Source of the DNA: Amycolatopsis tolypomycina
Lineage (GTDB): Bacteria > Actinomycetota > Actinomycetes > Mycobacteriales > Pseudonocardiaceae
Assembly: GCF_900105945.1 (NCBI RefSeq)
Contig: NZ_FNSO01000004.1
Location: 3,224,001 to 3,288,000 of the forward strand
Direction of reading: 5' to 3'
DNA length: 64,000 nucleotides
The position numbers were made by a program, and so were the translations under genes. Every line of letters starts with the position of its first letter. The first letter of the stretch is position 1. This document shows, in pieces, positions 27,654-36,588 of this stretch. A model generated the notes under the pieces. The model did no database searches. It had not been told where the DNA came from and saw only the letters and a program-made list of their open reading frames with translations.

Positions 27654-28637
27654 GTGTCCACCGCACGCGCCGAACGGCTGGTCAATCTGGTGCTGGCCCT
27701 GTTGTCCACGCGGCAGTACCTCACTGCCGAGAAGATCCGCGGCATCGTGCCCGGATACGGCGACGCGGCCAGCGACGACGCCTACTTCCGGATGTTCGAA
27801 CGGGACAAGACCGAGCTGCGCGAGCTCGGCATCCCCCTGGAGACCGGCCGCAACTCCGCGTTCGACGCCATCGAGGGCTACCGCATCGCCCGCCGCGACT
27901 ACGAGCTCGGCGAAATCGACCTCGCGCCCGACGAAGCCGCCGCCGTCGCGCTGGCGTCGCGGCTGTGGGACTCCCCGGAGCTCACCGGCCAGGCGCAGGG
28001 CGCGCTCGTGAAGCTGCGGGCCGCCGGGCTGGAGGTCGACGACCAGGCGCCCACCGTCGTCGAGCCGCGGGTGCGCGCCGAACCGGCGTTCGGGCCGCTG
28101 CTGGCCGCGGTCCAGAACGGCCAGGCCGTGCGCTTCGAGTACCGCCGCAGCGGCTCCCCGGAGCGGATCATGCGGACCCTCGAACCGTGGGGCGTGGTCT
28201 CGTGGCGGGCTCGCTGGTACGTCGTCGGGCACGACCGCGACCGCGGCGCCACCCGCTGTTTCCGGCTCTCCCGCGTCACCGGGCAGGTCCGCGCCGTCGG
28301 GAAGCCCGGCGAGGTGCAGCGACCCGAGGGTGTCAACCTGCTCAAGCTGGTCACCTCGACGGTCGAGAGCGAACCGGCCCCGGTCACCGTCGCGCGGGTG
28401 TGGGTCGCCGACGGCCGCGCGGCCGGGGTCCGCCGCCGCGGCACCGTGGTCGGCCGGGCCACCGTCGACGGCGAAGAGGGCGACCTCGTCGAGATCGGCC
28501 TGCTCTACCCGGAGTCGGCCGCCGACTGGATCAGCGCGCAGGGGCCCGACGTCGTCGTGCTCGAACCCGACGTGCTGGCCAAGAGCGTCCAGGACCGCCT
28601 CGAAGCCGTCGTCGCCCGGCAGGTGAGCGCGCGGTGA
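27654..28637 (+). CDS. pafB: DNA-damage-response regulator PafB (WYL domain)
   Basis: A 327-residue regulator. An N-terminal winged helix (about residues 1-65, RLVNLVLALLSTRQYLTAEKI) is followed by a WYL domain (about 145-240, with FEYRRSG, EPWGVV and RWYVVGHD) and a C-terminal extension. In mycobacteria PafB and PafC form a heterodimer that activates sigma-A promoters bearing TTGTCRNTG-N8-TANNNT after DNA damage. Its stop overlaps the pafC start by four bases, so the two are made together. Such a promoter lies before arc in this window. Confidence 0.94.
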   Translation: MSTARAERLVNLVLALLSTRQYLTAEKIRGIVPGYGDAASDDAYFRMFERDKTELRELGIPLETGRNSAFDAIEGYRIARRDYELGEIDLAPDEAAAVALASRLWDSPELTGQAQGALVKLRAAGLEVDDQAPTVVEPRVRAEPAFGPLLAAVQNGQAVRFEYRRSGSPERIMRTLEPWGVVSWRARWYVVGHDRDRGATRCFRLSRVTGQVRAVGKPGEVQRPEGVNLLKLVTSTVESEPAPVTVARVWVADGRAAGVRRRGTVVGRATVDGEEGDLVEIGLLYPESAADWISAQGPDVVVLEPDVLAKSVQDRLEAVVARQVSAR

Positions 28638-29614
28638 GCGGGTCCACCGACCGGATGCCGAGGCTGCTCGCGCTCGTGCCGTACCTGCTGGCGCGCCCGG
28701 GCGTGCGCATCGACGACGCGGCGCAGGATTTCGACGTTTCGCCGAAGCAGCTGCGCAAGGACCTCGAGCTGCTGTGGATGTGCGGGCTGCCCGGTTACGG
28801 CCCGGGCGACCTGATCGACCTGTCCTTCGAGGGCGACACGATCGTCGTCACGCACGACGCCGGGATGAACCGCCCGCTGCGGCTGACCGGCGGCGAGGCG
28901 ACCGCGCTGCTGGTGGCGCTGCGGGCGCTCGCCGAGACGCCGGGCGTGGTCGACGGCGACGCCGTCCGCCGCTCCATCGCCAAGATCGAGGCCGCCGCCG
29001 GGCAGGCCCAGCCGGCCGGCGTGGTCGTCGGCGGGGGAGTGCGGGAGGGCAAGAAGACCGCGCGGACCCGCGAGGAGGTCGCCCGGGCGCTGCAGCACGG
29101 GCGGGCGCTGCGGATCCGCTACTACACCGCCTCGAAGGACCAGATCACCGAGCGCACGGTCGATCCGATGCGGCTGCTGATCGTCCAGGCGGTCGGCTAC
29201 CTCGAGGCGTGGTGCCGCCGCGCCGAGGGCGTCCGGCTGTTCCGGCTCGACCGGATCGACGAGCTGGCGATCCTCGACGAGCCGTCGCGGCCGCCCGCGC
29301 ACGCCCATCCCACGGACATTTCCGAGGGCGTGTTCCGGGAACGGCCCGATCAGCGGGAGGCGGTCCTGGTCCTCGACCCGGACGCACGCTGGGTAGCCGA
29401 GTACTACCCGTGCGAGGAGCTCGACGAGCTCGACGGTGGCCGGCTGCGGATCCGGATGCGCTACGCCGACCAGTCGTGGATGGTGCGCCTGGTGCTGGGG
29501 CTGGGCGGGGAAGCGCTGGTGGAGAGCCCGGCGGACCTCGCGTCCGATGTCGGCCGCCGAGCCGCCGACGCCGTGGCCCGAGCCCGTCACCTTCCGTCAA
29601 CCTGCGACCACTAG
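28634..29614 (+). CDS. pafC: DNA-damage-response regulator PafC (WYL domain)
   Basis: The 326-residue partner of PafB. GTG 28634 lies in the GTGA overlap with the pafB stop. The N-terminal HTH covers about residues 8-60 (LLALVPYLLARPGVRIDDAA, then VSPKQLRKDLELL), and the WYL domain about 150-230 (IRYYTASKDQ, VQAVGYLEAWC, FRLDRI). The C-terminal domain follows. It acts with PafB on damage-inducible promoters, probably sensing single-stranded DNA through the WYL domain as recent work on the family suggests. Confidence 0.94.
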   Translation: MSGSTDRMPRLLALVPYLLARPGVRIDDAAQDFDVSPKQLRKDLELLWMCGLPGYGPGDLIDLSFEGDTIVVTHDAGMNRPLRLTGGEATALLVALRALAETPGVVDGDAVRRSIAKIEAAAGQAQPAGVVVGGGVREGKKTARTREEVARALQHGRALRIRYYTASKDQITERTVDPMRLLIVQAVGYLEAWCRRAEGVRLFRLDRIDELAILDEPSRPPAHAHPTDISEGVFRERPDQREAVLVLDPDARWVAEYYPCEELDELDGGRLRIRMRYADQSWMVRLVLGLGGEALVESPADLASDVGRRAADAVARARHLPSTCDH

Positions 29615-29617
29615 GCT
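29612..29617 (+). promoter_or_regulatory. -10 hexamer TAGGCT, leaderless start of the 29624 gene
   Basis: TAGGCT overlaps the pafC stop and is followed by six bases and GTG 29624. This gives the small membrane-protein and tat genes a promoter separate from pafBC. Confidence 0.45.
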
Positions 29618-29623
29618 GACGGC

Positions 29624-29851
29624 GTGCCGTACCTGCCCACCGCTGTGCTCATCGTGCTCGGCCTCGCCGTCCTCGTGGTCCTGCTGGTGCGGACCGTCAA
29701 GGTCTTGCGTGCCTTCCGGCAGACCGCAAGCATGGTGGCTACGAACACCCAGGACCGGGCGGGGCTCGTCCGTGCCCGGGCGGCGGGGTTGCGCGTCGCT
29801 TTCGCGCAGCGCCGTTTCAAGCAGCGCCGCCACAAAGCGGAAAACCAGTAA
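29624..29851 (+). CDS. Small membrane protein between pafC and tatA
   Basis: A 75-residue protein with one N-terminal membrane helix (about residues 6-28, TAVLIVLGLAVLVVLLVRTV) and a basic cytoplasmic tail (RRFKQRRHKAENQ). I do not recognise a family. The position, 31 nt before tatA, and the one-helix plus basic tail layout suggest a link to the Tat operon, but this is only context. Probably transcribed leaderless from TAGGCT at 29612. Confidence 0.65.
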   Translation: MPYLPTAVLIVLGLAVLVVLLVRTVKVLRAFRQTASMVATNTQDRAGLVRARAAGLRVAFAQRRFKQRRHKAENQ

Positions 29852-29882
29852 CATCCCTACCAGACGCAGATAGGAGGCCACC

Positions 29883-30197
29883 ATGCTGAACGGATTGCAG
29901 CCGTGGCATTTGATCATCTTGGTGCTCGTCGTCGTGCTGCTGTTCGGGGCCAAGAGGCTTCCCGACGCGGCCCGGTCCATCGGCAAGTCCATGAAGATCT
30001 TCAAGGCCGAGACCAAGGACCTCACCGGCGACAAGGCCGCGGCGCACGAAGACGCCGAGCCCGCCGACACGAAGCAGATCCCGGCCAAGCCCGTCACGCC
30101 CGCTTCGACCGACCAGCAGGTCGCCGACCTGCAGCGGCAGCTCGACGAGCTGAAGAAGCAGCAGGCCGCCGACCAGCCGCAGAAGAACGTCAGCTGA
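29883..30197 (+). CDS. tatA: Sec-independent translocase subunit TatA
   Basis: A 104-residue pore-forming Tat subunit. The N-terminal helix [27 protein letters not shown] is split at the conserved FGAKRLPD hinge (residues 21-28), followed by the amphipathic helix [14 protein letters not shown] and an acidic, Gln/Lys-rich tail. It works with TatC to export folded proteins. AGGAGG stands just before ATG 29883. An 11-bp hairpin lies between it and tatC. Confidence 0.95.
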   Translation: MLNGLQPWHLIILVLVVVLLFGAKRLPDAARSIGKSMKIFKAETKDLTGDKAAAHEDAEPADTKQIPAKPVTPASTDQQVADLQRQLDELKKQQAADQPQKNVS

Positions 30198-30231
30198 GCG
30201 GCTGCTAGCCACACCTGGTCCCCACGTCCAC

Positions 30232-30257
30232 GGAGCGCGCCGAACCCGGCGCGCTCC
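30232..30257 (+). terminator. Hairpin between tatA and tatC
   Basis: GGAGCGCGCCG (30232-30242) pairs perfectly with CGGCGCGCTCC (30247-30257) with a 4-nt loop. It lies 35 nt after tatA and 30 nt before tatC. A partial terminator or mRNA-stabilising stem would help make TatA in excess of TatC. Confidence 0.5.
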
Positions 30258-30286
30258 GGCGGACTCCGACGAGAACGGAACAACCC

Positions 30287-31258
30287 GTGGCGGAACCCGC
30301 CTTCGGAAACGGTGACAGCCGCCGGTCGAAGCGGCGCAAGCGCAGCCGTCGCAGCAACCCCGACGGCACGATGACGCTCATCGAGCACATCTACGAGTTC
30401 CGCCGCCGTCTCGGCTTCGCGCTGCTCGCGGTCGTGCTCGGCGGGATACTCGGGTTCATCTGGTTCGGCACCAAGATCGGGCCGATCCCGTCGCTCGGCG
30501 ACCTCGTCAAGGACCCGTACTGCGCCATCCCGCCGGATCGGCGGCTCGACAGCGCCGAAGGCTGCCGGCTGCTGCAGACCGTGCCGTTCGAAGCGTTCAT
30601 GACGCAGCTGAAGGTCGGCATCGCGGCCGGGGCCGTGCTCCTCTCGCCGGCCTGGCTGTACCAGATCTGGGCGTTCATCGCGCCCGGCCTGTACAGCAAG
30701 GAGCGCAAGTACGCGCTGACCTTCGTCGGGTTCGCGTCGGTGCTGTTCGCCACGGGCGCCGTGCTCGCCTACATCCTCTTCCCGCACGCCCTGCAGCTGC
30801 TGATGGGCTTCGGCCAGGACGCGTTCGTCACCGCGCTGACCGCGGACAAGTACATCTCGTTCCTGCTGTCGCTGCTGATCATCTTCGGGATCAGCTTCGA
30901 GCTCCCGCTGCTGGTGGTGATGCTCAACCGCGTCGGCGTGGTCAAGTACGTGCAGCTGAAGAAGTGGCGGCGCGGCATCGTGTTCGCGCTGTTCGTCTTC
31001 GCCGCGTTCGCCACCCCGGGCTCGGACCCGTTCTCGATGCTCGGCCTCGCCGGCGCGCTCACCGTGCTGTTCGAGATCGCCGTGCAGCTGGCCCGCTTCC
31101 ACGACCGCAAGCTCGAAAAGGAGCGCGGCGACGAGGGCTGGGACTCCCTCGCCGACGACGAAGCCGCGCCGTTCGACTACACGCCGAGCACCATCGACGA
31201 CGAGCCGTCCGCCCCGACCGCGTCCGGCGGCCGGTCGAGCACCGACGACGTCACCTAG
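30287..31258 (+). CDS. tatC: Sec-independent translocase subunit TatC
   Basis: A 323-residue membrane protein with six helices, the receptor for twin-arginine signal peptides. The cytoplasmic N-terminal loop has TLIEHIYEFRRRLGFALLAV, with the signal-binding Glu in YEFRRR, and the first periplasmic loop has PFEAFMTQLKVGIAAG. There is a 25-residue basic N-terminal extension and an acidic C-terminal tail of about 60 residues. Its stop shares one base with the start of the lipid kinase gene. Confidence 0.95.
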   Translation: MAEPAFGNGDSRRSKRRKRSRRSNPDGTMTLIEHIYEFRRRLGFALLAVVLGGILGFIWFGTKIGPIPSLGDLVKDPYCAIPPDRRLDSAEGCRLLQTVPFEAFMTQLKVGIAAGAVLLSPAWLYQIWAFIAPGLYSKERKYALTFVGFASVLFATGAVLAYILFPHALQLLMGFGQDAFVTALTADKYISFLLSLLIIFGISFELPLLVVMLNRVGVVKYVQLKKWRRGIVFALFVFAAFATPGSDPFSMLGLAGALTVLFEIAVQLARFHDRKLEKERGDEGWDSLADDEAAPFDYTPSTIDDEPSAPTASGGRSSTDDVT

Positions 31259-32139
31259 TGGGGCTGCACGCCGCGCTCGCCGTGCACCCGGCGTCGGGGC
31301 ACGGCGCGGCCGCCCGGATCGCCGACACCGTGGCCGAGCGGCTGCGCACGGCGGTCGACCGGCTCGACGTGCTGGTCGCCCACAGCGTCGAGGAGTCCCG
31401 CGCGCTGATGCGGTCGTCGCAGGCGGCCGGGCTGGACGTCCTGATCGTGCTCGGCGGCGACGGTGCCGCCCACCAGGGCGTCCAGTTCTGCGCGAACAAC
31501 GACGTGGCGCTCGGCCTCGTCCCGGCGGGCACCGGCAACGACTTCGCCCGCGCCCTCGGCATCCCCGGTGAGCCGCTCCCGGCGGTCGACGCGCTGGTGG
31601 CGGCCCTGCGCTCGGGTGCCCGGCGGCGCATCGACCTCGGCCGCGTGGGCGACACGTGGTTCGCGACGGTGCTGTGCGCGGGGTTCGACGCGAGCGTCAA
31701 CGAGCGGGCCAACCGGATGCGGTGGCCGTCCGGGCCGCGCCGCTACGACGTGGCGATCCTGGCCGAGCTGGCGGCGTTCCGCTCCCGCCCGGTGGTCGTC
31801 GACACGGGCACCGAGCGCCTGGAGCTCGACGCGACGCTGGTGGCGATCGGCAACACCCGGTTCTACGGCGGCGGCGTCCCGATCTGCCCGACGGCCGACC
31901 CCGAGGACGGCGTCTTCGACGTGACGATCATCGGCCACGCCACCCGCCGCGGCCTGATCCGCATGCTCCCGGGCCTGCGCACGGGCAACCACGTGACCCA
32001 CCCGGCGGTCCGCACGCTGCGCGCCCGCGCGGTGACCCTGGTCGGCAACACCTGGCCCGCCTACGCCGACGGGGAGCCCCAAGGCACGGTCCCGGTGACG
32101 GCCAGCTGCGTCCCAGGCGCCCTCACCGTCCTGGCCTGA
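31258..32139 (+). CDS. Diacylglycerol kinase-family lipid kinase
   Basis: A 293-residue protein of the DagK/YegS family. Catalytic motifs are VHPASGHG at the start, VLGGDGAAHQGV (residues 60-71) and LVPAGTGNDFARALG (about 80-94). It phosphorylates diacylglycerol or a related lipid at the inner membrane face. GTG 31258 overlaps the tatC stop by one base, so the genes are coupled. It is one of two proteins with this domain in the window (the other is the PAP2 fusion). Confidence 0.9.
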   Translation: MGLHAALAVHPASGHGAAARIADTVAERLRTAVDRLDVLVAHSVEESRALMRSSQAAGLDVLIVLGGDGAAHQGVQFCANNDVALGLVPAGTGNDFARALGIPGEPLPAVDALVAALRSGARRRIDLGRVGDTWFATVLCAGFDASVNERANRMRWPSGPRRYDVAILAELAAFRSRPVVVDTGTERLELDATLVAIGNTRFYGGGVPICPTADPEDGVFDVTIIGHATRRGLIRMLPGLRTGNHVTHPAVRTLRARAVTLVGNTWPAYADGEPQGTVPVTASCVPGALTVLA

Positions 32140-32170
32140 GTAGGGCACTTTCACGTGAAAGTGCCCTACT
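32139..32170. terminator. Perfect 32-bp palindrome AGTAGGGCACTTTCAC plus complement
   Basis: Sixteen-base arms meet with no loop base at 32154/32155. It starts on the last base of the lipid kinase stop codon and ends two bases inside the convergent membrane-protein gene's stop region. A bidirectional terminator is the simplest reading; the CACGTG centre is unusual. Confidence 0.65.
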
Positions 32171-32744
32171 AGCGGTCGTAACCGCCGGCCCGCGCCACCA
32201 GGTGCCGGAAGTGCGCCGGGGTCAGCAGGCGGCCCGTGTCGGCGAAGTACACGCCGCCGCAGCGGTGGCAGAACCAGCCCTGCTCCCACACCTGCTGGGC
32301 CGCCGGTACCCCGCGCCGCTGCCGCCGGTGTGCCCGCACCCGGCGGACGTACAGCCAGACCAGCACACCCGCGGCGATGTACACCGCGAACGCCGGCAAC
32401 GAGAGCATCGCGAACCCCAGTGCCTTCGCCGCCGCGCCGCCCGGGGGCGGGTCGTCGGCCGCCGAGAACGGCAGCAGCAGGAAACAGCTGCCGACCAGGG
32501 CCAGCAGGATCGCCGCCGCCACGAGGCCGCCGCCGCGGCGCGGGGGAGGGAAGGGGTCGAGCGACCGGGCGACCGCGGTCACGGAAATTCCGCTGACCTG
32601 GCTGTTCGTCACGATCACGCCGTCGCCGGCGGGCACCGCGACCGCCGGGCCCTGGCCGCGGAAGAACGAGTGGCCGCCGTGGTAGGCCGCGGGCACGTGC
32701 TGCACCTGGTCCAGGAGGCCACAGCTCGGGCACGGTTCGGTCAT
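32169..32744 (-). CDS. Membrane protein with zinc-ribbon cysteine pairs
   Basis: A 191-residue protein of unknown function. CPSCG (residues 5-9) and CHRCG (about 161-165) look like two halves of a zinc ribbon brought together from the ends. Between them are two membrane helices (about 77-97, VAAAILLALVGSCFLLLPF, and 111-133). The C-terminal segment has GVYFADTGRLLTPAHF. It is divergent from helY, and the gap carries the GTATAACGACCTATAC element. Confidence 0.68.
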   Translation of the reverse strand: MTEPCPSCGLLDQVQHVPAAYHGGHSFFRGQGPAVAVPAGDGVIVTNSQVSGISVTAVARSLDPFPPPRRGGGLVAAAILLALVGSCFLLLPFSAADDPPPGGAAAKALGFAMLSLPAFAVYIAAGVLVWLYVRRVRAHRRQRRGVPAAQQVWEQGWFCHRCGGVYFADTGRLLTPAHFRHLVARAGGYDR

Positions 32745-32780
32745 GCCCGCTCCGACGCGCCCACCCGGCCACGGGTTCCC

Positions 32781-32797
32781 CGTATAACGACCTATAC
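32781..32797. promoter_or_regulatory. CGTATAACGACCTATAC element, second exact copy
   Basis: Seventeen bases are identical to 12452-12468. It lies 37 nt before the membrane-protein gene start and 57 nt before helY, in a divergent gap, as at 12452. An operator or promoter is likely; the binding factor is not known. Confidence 0.4.
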
Positions 32798-32824
32798 CGC
32801 GGGTCGATGTACGCAACGTGCGAA

Positions 32825-32847
32825 CTGTCGGAGGGGTGTGAAACCCT
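32825..32847 (+). promoter_or_regulatory. Weak PafBC-like leaderless promoter of helY
   Basis: CTGTCGGAG, eight bases, AACCCT, six bases, GTG. The upstream element and spacing match those before the RecB-like nuclease, but the -10 lacks the first T of TANNNT. Low confidence alone; the parallel with 3460-3482 adds weight. Confidence 0.3.
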
Positions 32848-32853
32848 GACGAG

Positions 32854-35631
32854 GTGGCCAGTAGCCCTTCTCCGTCCCCGGCCGAGGCCTATGCGGCCTC
32901 CGCGCGCCGCGGGAAGTACCCCCAGCTGACGCGCTTCGCCGCGGAGGTGTCCTTCGAGTTCGACCAGTTCCAGATCCGCGGGTGCCAGGCCCTCGAAGAC
33001 GGTCACGGTGTGCTGGTCTGCGCGCCCACCGGGGCGGGCAAGACCGTGGTCGGCGAGTTCGCCGTGCACCTGGCGCTGGCCGAGGGCCGCAAGTGCTTCT
33101 ACACGACGCCGATCAAGGCGTTGTCGAACCAGAAGTACGCCGACCTCGTGGCCCGCTACGGCAGCGACGCCGTCGGCCTGCTGACCGGGGACACCTCGAT
33201 CAACGGCAACGCGCAGGTGGTCGTGATGACCACCGAGGTGCTGCGCAACATGCTCTACGCGGGCTCGTCGACGATCACCGACCTCGGGTACGTCGTGATG
33301 GACGAGGTCCACTACCTGGCCGACCGGTTCCGCGGCGCGGTCTGGGAAGAGGTGATCCTGCACCTGCCCGAGCACGTCCGGGTGGTCGGGCTGTCGGCGA
33401 CGGTCAGCAACGCCGAGGAGTTCGGCGAGTGGCTGGTGGAGGTGCGGGGCGACACGACGGTCGTCGTCGACGAGCACCGGCCGGTGCCGCTGTGGCAGCA
33501 CATGCTGGTGGGGAACCGGCTGCTCGACCTGTTCGCCGGCGACGACGTGCACGCGCCGAACGCCGAGCTGCGGATCAACCCGACCCTGCTGCGGCGGACC
33601 GAGGAGATCGGCCGCCAGTACGCGCCGGCGGGGTTCCGCGGGCCGAGGAACCGGCGGGGTGCGCCGCCGCGGATGCCGCGGTTCCGGCCGCCCTCGCGGG
33701 TCGACGTCGTCGAGCAGCTGGACCGGGCCGGGCTGCTGCCGGCGATCGTGTTCATCTTCTCCCGCGCGGGCTGTGACGCCGCGGTGGCGCAGTGCGTGCG
33801 GTCCGGGCTGCGGCTCAACGGGCCGGGCGAGGTCGAGGAGATCCGGCGGGTCATCGAGGAGCGCACGGCGGACCTGCCCGAGGGCGATCTCGGCGTGCTC
33901 GGCTACTGGGAGTGGCGGGAGGCGCTGGAGCGCGGCATCGCCGGGCACCACGCGGGGCTGCTGCCGGCGTTCAAGGAGACCGTGGAGGAGCTGTTCGTCC
34001 GCGGGCTGGTGAAGGTCGTGTTCGCGACCGAGACCCTGGCCCTGGGGATCAACATGCCGGCCCGCACGGTCGTGCTCGAGCGGCTGGTGAAGTACAACGG
34101 CGAGGCGCACGTCGACCTGACGCCGGGGGAGTACACGCAGCTCACCGGCCGGGCCGGGCGGCGCGGGATCGACGTCGAAGGGCACGCCGTCGTGGCGTGG
34201 CAGCCGGGGGTGGACCCGAAGCAGGTCGCCGGGCTGGCGTCGACGCGGACCTATCCGCTGCGGTCGTCGTTCCGGCCGGGGTACAACATGGCGGTCAACC
34301 TGGTGGCCCAGGTCGGGGCGGCGGAGGCGCGGGAGCTGCTGGAGCAGTCGTTCGCGCAGTTCCAGGCCGACCGGTCGGTGGTGGGGACCGCGCGCCGGAT
34401 CGAGCGGAACAAGGAGGCCCTGAAGGGCTACACGGCCGCGGTGACCGGTGATTTCGACGAGATGCTGGAGTACGTCGAGCTGCGCGCGAAGATTTCGGCG
34501 CGGGAGAAGGCGTTGTCGCGGCAGAACACGGTCGCGCGCCGGGCGGGGACCGCGGAGTCGCTGGAGAAGCTGCGCAAGGGTGACGTCATCGCGGTGCCGG
34601 CGGGCCGGCGGGCGGGGCTGGCCGTGGTGGTCGACCCGGGGCTGGACCCGATCCGGGAGCCGCGTCCGGTGGTGGTGACCGAGGACCGGTGGTCGGGGCC
34701 GCTGTCGGTGGCGGACTTCCCCGGTCCGGTGGAGGCGCTGGGGCGGATCAGGCTGCCCAAGCACGTCGAGCTGCGGTCGCCGCGGGCGCGGCGGGACATC
34801 GCCTCGACGTTGCGGAACGCCGGGATTTCGTTGCCGGGGCGGCAGAAGCGGCGGTCGGGGGCGAACGAGGACGGGGAGCTGGCGGCGTTGCGGCGGGCGT
34901 TGCGCGCGCACCCGTGCCACGGGCTGGCCGAGCGCGAGGCGAACCTGCGGTGGGTCGAGCGGTACCAGCGACTGGCCGCGGAGACGCAGCAGCTGGAGCG
35001 GAAGGTCGCGGCGACGACGCACTCGCTGGCGCGGGCCTTCGACCGGATCCTGGCTTTGCTGGGTGAGCGCGGCTATCTGGGTCCGGAGTCGGCCGGGGAC
35101 GGCGAAGACCGCGTCACCGAGCACGGGCGGCGGTTGACCCGGCTCTACAGCGAGTCGGACCTGCTGGCCGCGGAGTGCATCCGGCACGGGGTGTGGCGCA
35201 AGCTCAACCCGGCCGAGCTGGCGGCGGTCGTGTCGACGCTGGTGTTCGAGGCGCGCCGGGACACCGCCGGCGAGCCGCGGCTGCCGGGTGGGGCGGTGCC
35301 GGAGGCGTGGCAGGAGACGGCGCGGCTGTGGGTGGAGCTGACCGAGGACGAGCGGCGGCACCGGCTGGACCGCACCCGGGAGCCCGACGCCGGGTTCGCG
35401 TGGCCGGTTTATCGCTGGGCGCGGGGTGAATCCCTGGAGAAGGTGCTGACCGCGGCGGAGGCCAACGGGCAGGAGCTGTCGGCGGGTGACTTCGTGCGCT
35501 GGTCGCGGCAGGTGATCGACCTGCTCGACCAGATCCGGGACGTGCTGGGCAAGGCGGATCCGGTGGGTGCGGCGGCGGCCGACGCGGTGAAGGCGCTGCG
35601 GCGTGGCGTCGTGGCCGCGGGCGCGGCGTGA
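32854..35631 (+). CDS. helY: HelY/Mtr4-like DExH-box helicase
   Basis: A 925-residue superfamily 2 helicase of the Ski2/Mtr4 type. Walker A is PTGAGKT at 58-64, DEVH at 150-153, the SAT motif is in VVGLSATVSNAEEF, and motif VI is LTGRAGRRGID. The C-terminal part from about residue 700 has the DSHCT helical domain (HPCHGLAEREANLRW). In Ski2-like proteins it unwinds RNA or DNA; the bacterial role is unsettled, possibly RNA turnover. GTG 32854 follows a -10-like sequence by six bases. Position equals Rv2092c. Confidence 0.9.
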   Translation: MASSPSPSPAEAYAASARRGKYPQLTRFAAEVSFEFDQFQIRGCQALEDGHGVLVCAPTGAGKTVVGEFAVHLALAEGRKCFYTTPIKALSNQKYADLVARYGSDAVGLLTGDTSINGNAQVVVMTTEVLRNMLYAGSSTITDLGYVVMDEVHYLADRFRGAVWEEVILHLPEHVRVVGLSATVSNAEEFGEWLVEVRGDTTVVVDEHRPVPLWQHMLVGNRLLDLFAGDDVHAPNAELRINPTLLRRTEEIGRQYAPAGFRGPRNRRGAPPRMPRFRPPSRVDVVEQLDRAGLLPAIVFIFSRAGCDAAVAQCVRSGLRLNGPGEVEEIRRVIEERTADLPEGDLGVLGYWEWREALERGIAGHHAGLLPAFKETVEELFVRGLVKVVFATETLALGINMPARTVVLERLVKYNGEAHVDLTPGEYTQLTGRAGRRGIDVEGHAVVAWQPGVDPKQVAGLASTRTYPLRSSFRPGYNMAVNLVAQVGAAEARELLEQSFAQFQADRSVVGTARRIERNKEALKGYTAAVTGDFDEMLEYVELRAKISAREKALSRQNTVARRAGTAESLEKLRKGDVIAVPAGRRAGLAVVVDPGLDPIREPRPVVVTEDRWSGPLSVADFPGPVEALGRIRLPKHVELRSPRARRDIASTLRNAGISLPGRQKRRSGANEDGELAALRRALRAHPCHGLAEREANLRWVERYQRLAAETQQLERKVAATTHSLARAFDRILALLGERGYLGPESAGDGEDRVTEHGRRLTRLYSESDLLAAECIRHGVWRKLNPAELAAVVSTLVFEARRDTAGEPRLPGGAVPEAWQETARLWVELTEDERRHRLDRTREPDAGFAWPVYRWARGESLEKVLTAAEANGQELSAGDFVRWSRQVIDLLDQIRDVLGKADPVGAAAADAVKALRRGVVAAGAA

Positions 35632-35790
35632 ACTCCGTGTTAGGCCTGCTCCAAGCGGCGGAAGCGGTGAGCGTGGCCACGTGTGCTCGGCTCCGACCTG
35701 TGGTTGGATCGCTTGCGACACCGTCCGTATGCGGCTTTACGGCGGTTTCGGGGTGGACAGCGTGATGAGTGAAGCAGGCGGAGGCAGACG

Positions 35791-36579
35791 ATGAGCACGC
35801 CGTATGGCGGCAACGACCCACAGCAGCCCCAGTACGGGCAGCAGCCGGGCGGCGCGTACCCGCCGAGCGGCCCGCAGGAGCAGCCGCAGTGGGGGCAGCC
35901 GCAACAGCCTTCCTACGACCCGAACCAGCAGCAACCCCCGAACCAGCAACAGCCGTGGGGCCAGCCGCAGCAGCCCCAGCACCCGCAGCAGTGGGGGCAG
36001 CAGCCGGGCGGCTACGCCCCGCCGCAGCAGCCGCAGTGGGGCCAGCAGCCGCCGCCCTACGGGCAGCAGCCCGGCGGTGGGTATCCGCAGAGCGGGCCGC
36101 AGGCCCAGCCGCAGTACGGGCAGCAGCCCGGTGGGGCGTACCCGCAGAGCGGGCCCCAGGCGCAGCCGCAGTACGGGCAGCAGCCGCCGGGCGGCCAGTA
36201 CGACTACGGCCAGCAGTTCCCCGGTGCGGGCGCCCCGGAGGGTGAGCAGCCGGCGAAGTCGAAGAAGGGCCTGCTGATCGGGGTCGTCGCGGCGATCGCG
36301 GCGGTGGCGGTGTTCCTCGTGCTCGGGTTCGTCGCGCCGGGGTTCCTGAAGACGCAGGTCTTCAACAACACCCAGATGCAGACCGACGTGCAGAAGCTGC
36401 TGACCGAGACCTACAAGATCGACGGCGTCACCGGCGTCACCTGTCCCGCCGAGCAGAAGGTGGAGGACGGCGCGAAGTTCGAGTGCACCGCCACGATCGC
36501 CGGCAAGCCGCAGCAGGTGCCGATCACGGTGAAGGGTGACGGCGGGAACTACGAGGTTTCCCCGCCGGTCGCCAAGTAG
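35791..36579 (+). CDS. Gln/Pro-rich membrane protein with DUF4333 domain
   Basis: A 262-residue protein. Residues 1-155 are low-complexity YGQQPGG and PQQPQWGQQ repeats. A basic AKSKKG precedes one membrane helix (about 156-178, LLIGVVAAIAAVAVFLVLGFV). The outer domain of about 80 residues is DUF4333, with two Cys in VTGVTCPAEQKVEDGAKFECTAT-type spacing. Such proteins sit at the actinobacterial envelope; function is unknown. It takes the Rv2091c position after helY. A hairpin follows. Confidence 0.82.
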   Translation: MSTPYGGNDPQQPQYGQQPGGAYPPSGPQEQPQWGQPQQPSYDPNQQQPPNQQQPWGQPQQPQHPQQWGQQPGGYAPPQQPQWGQQPPPYGQQPGGGYPQSGPQAQPQYGQQPGGAYPQSGPQAQPQYGQQPPGGQYDYGQQFPGAGAPEGEQPAKSKKGLLIGVVAAIAAVAVFLVLGFVAPGFLKTQVFNNTQMQTDVQKLLTETYKIDGVTGVTCPAEQKVEDGAKFECTATIAGKPQQVPITVKGDGGNYEVSPPVAK

Positions 36580-36588
36580 CGGGTGCGC

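Noticed and set aside
31255..35721. A 1488-codon open frame antisense to helY and neighbours
   Set aside because: Arg/Pro-rich composition with no motifs; it is the usual long antisense frame in high-GC DNA opposite well-supported genes.
35632..35790. A small gene between helY and the DUF4333 gene
   Set aside because: Short frames here have no ribosome site, no recognisable motif, and the stretch looks like a promoter region.
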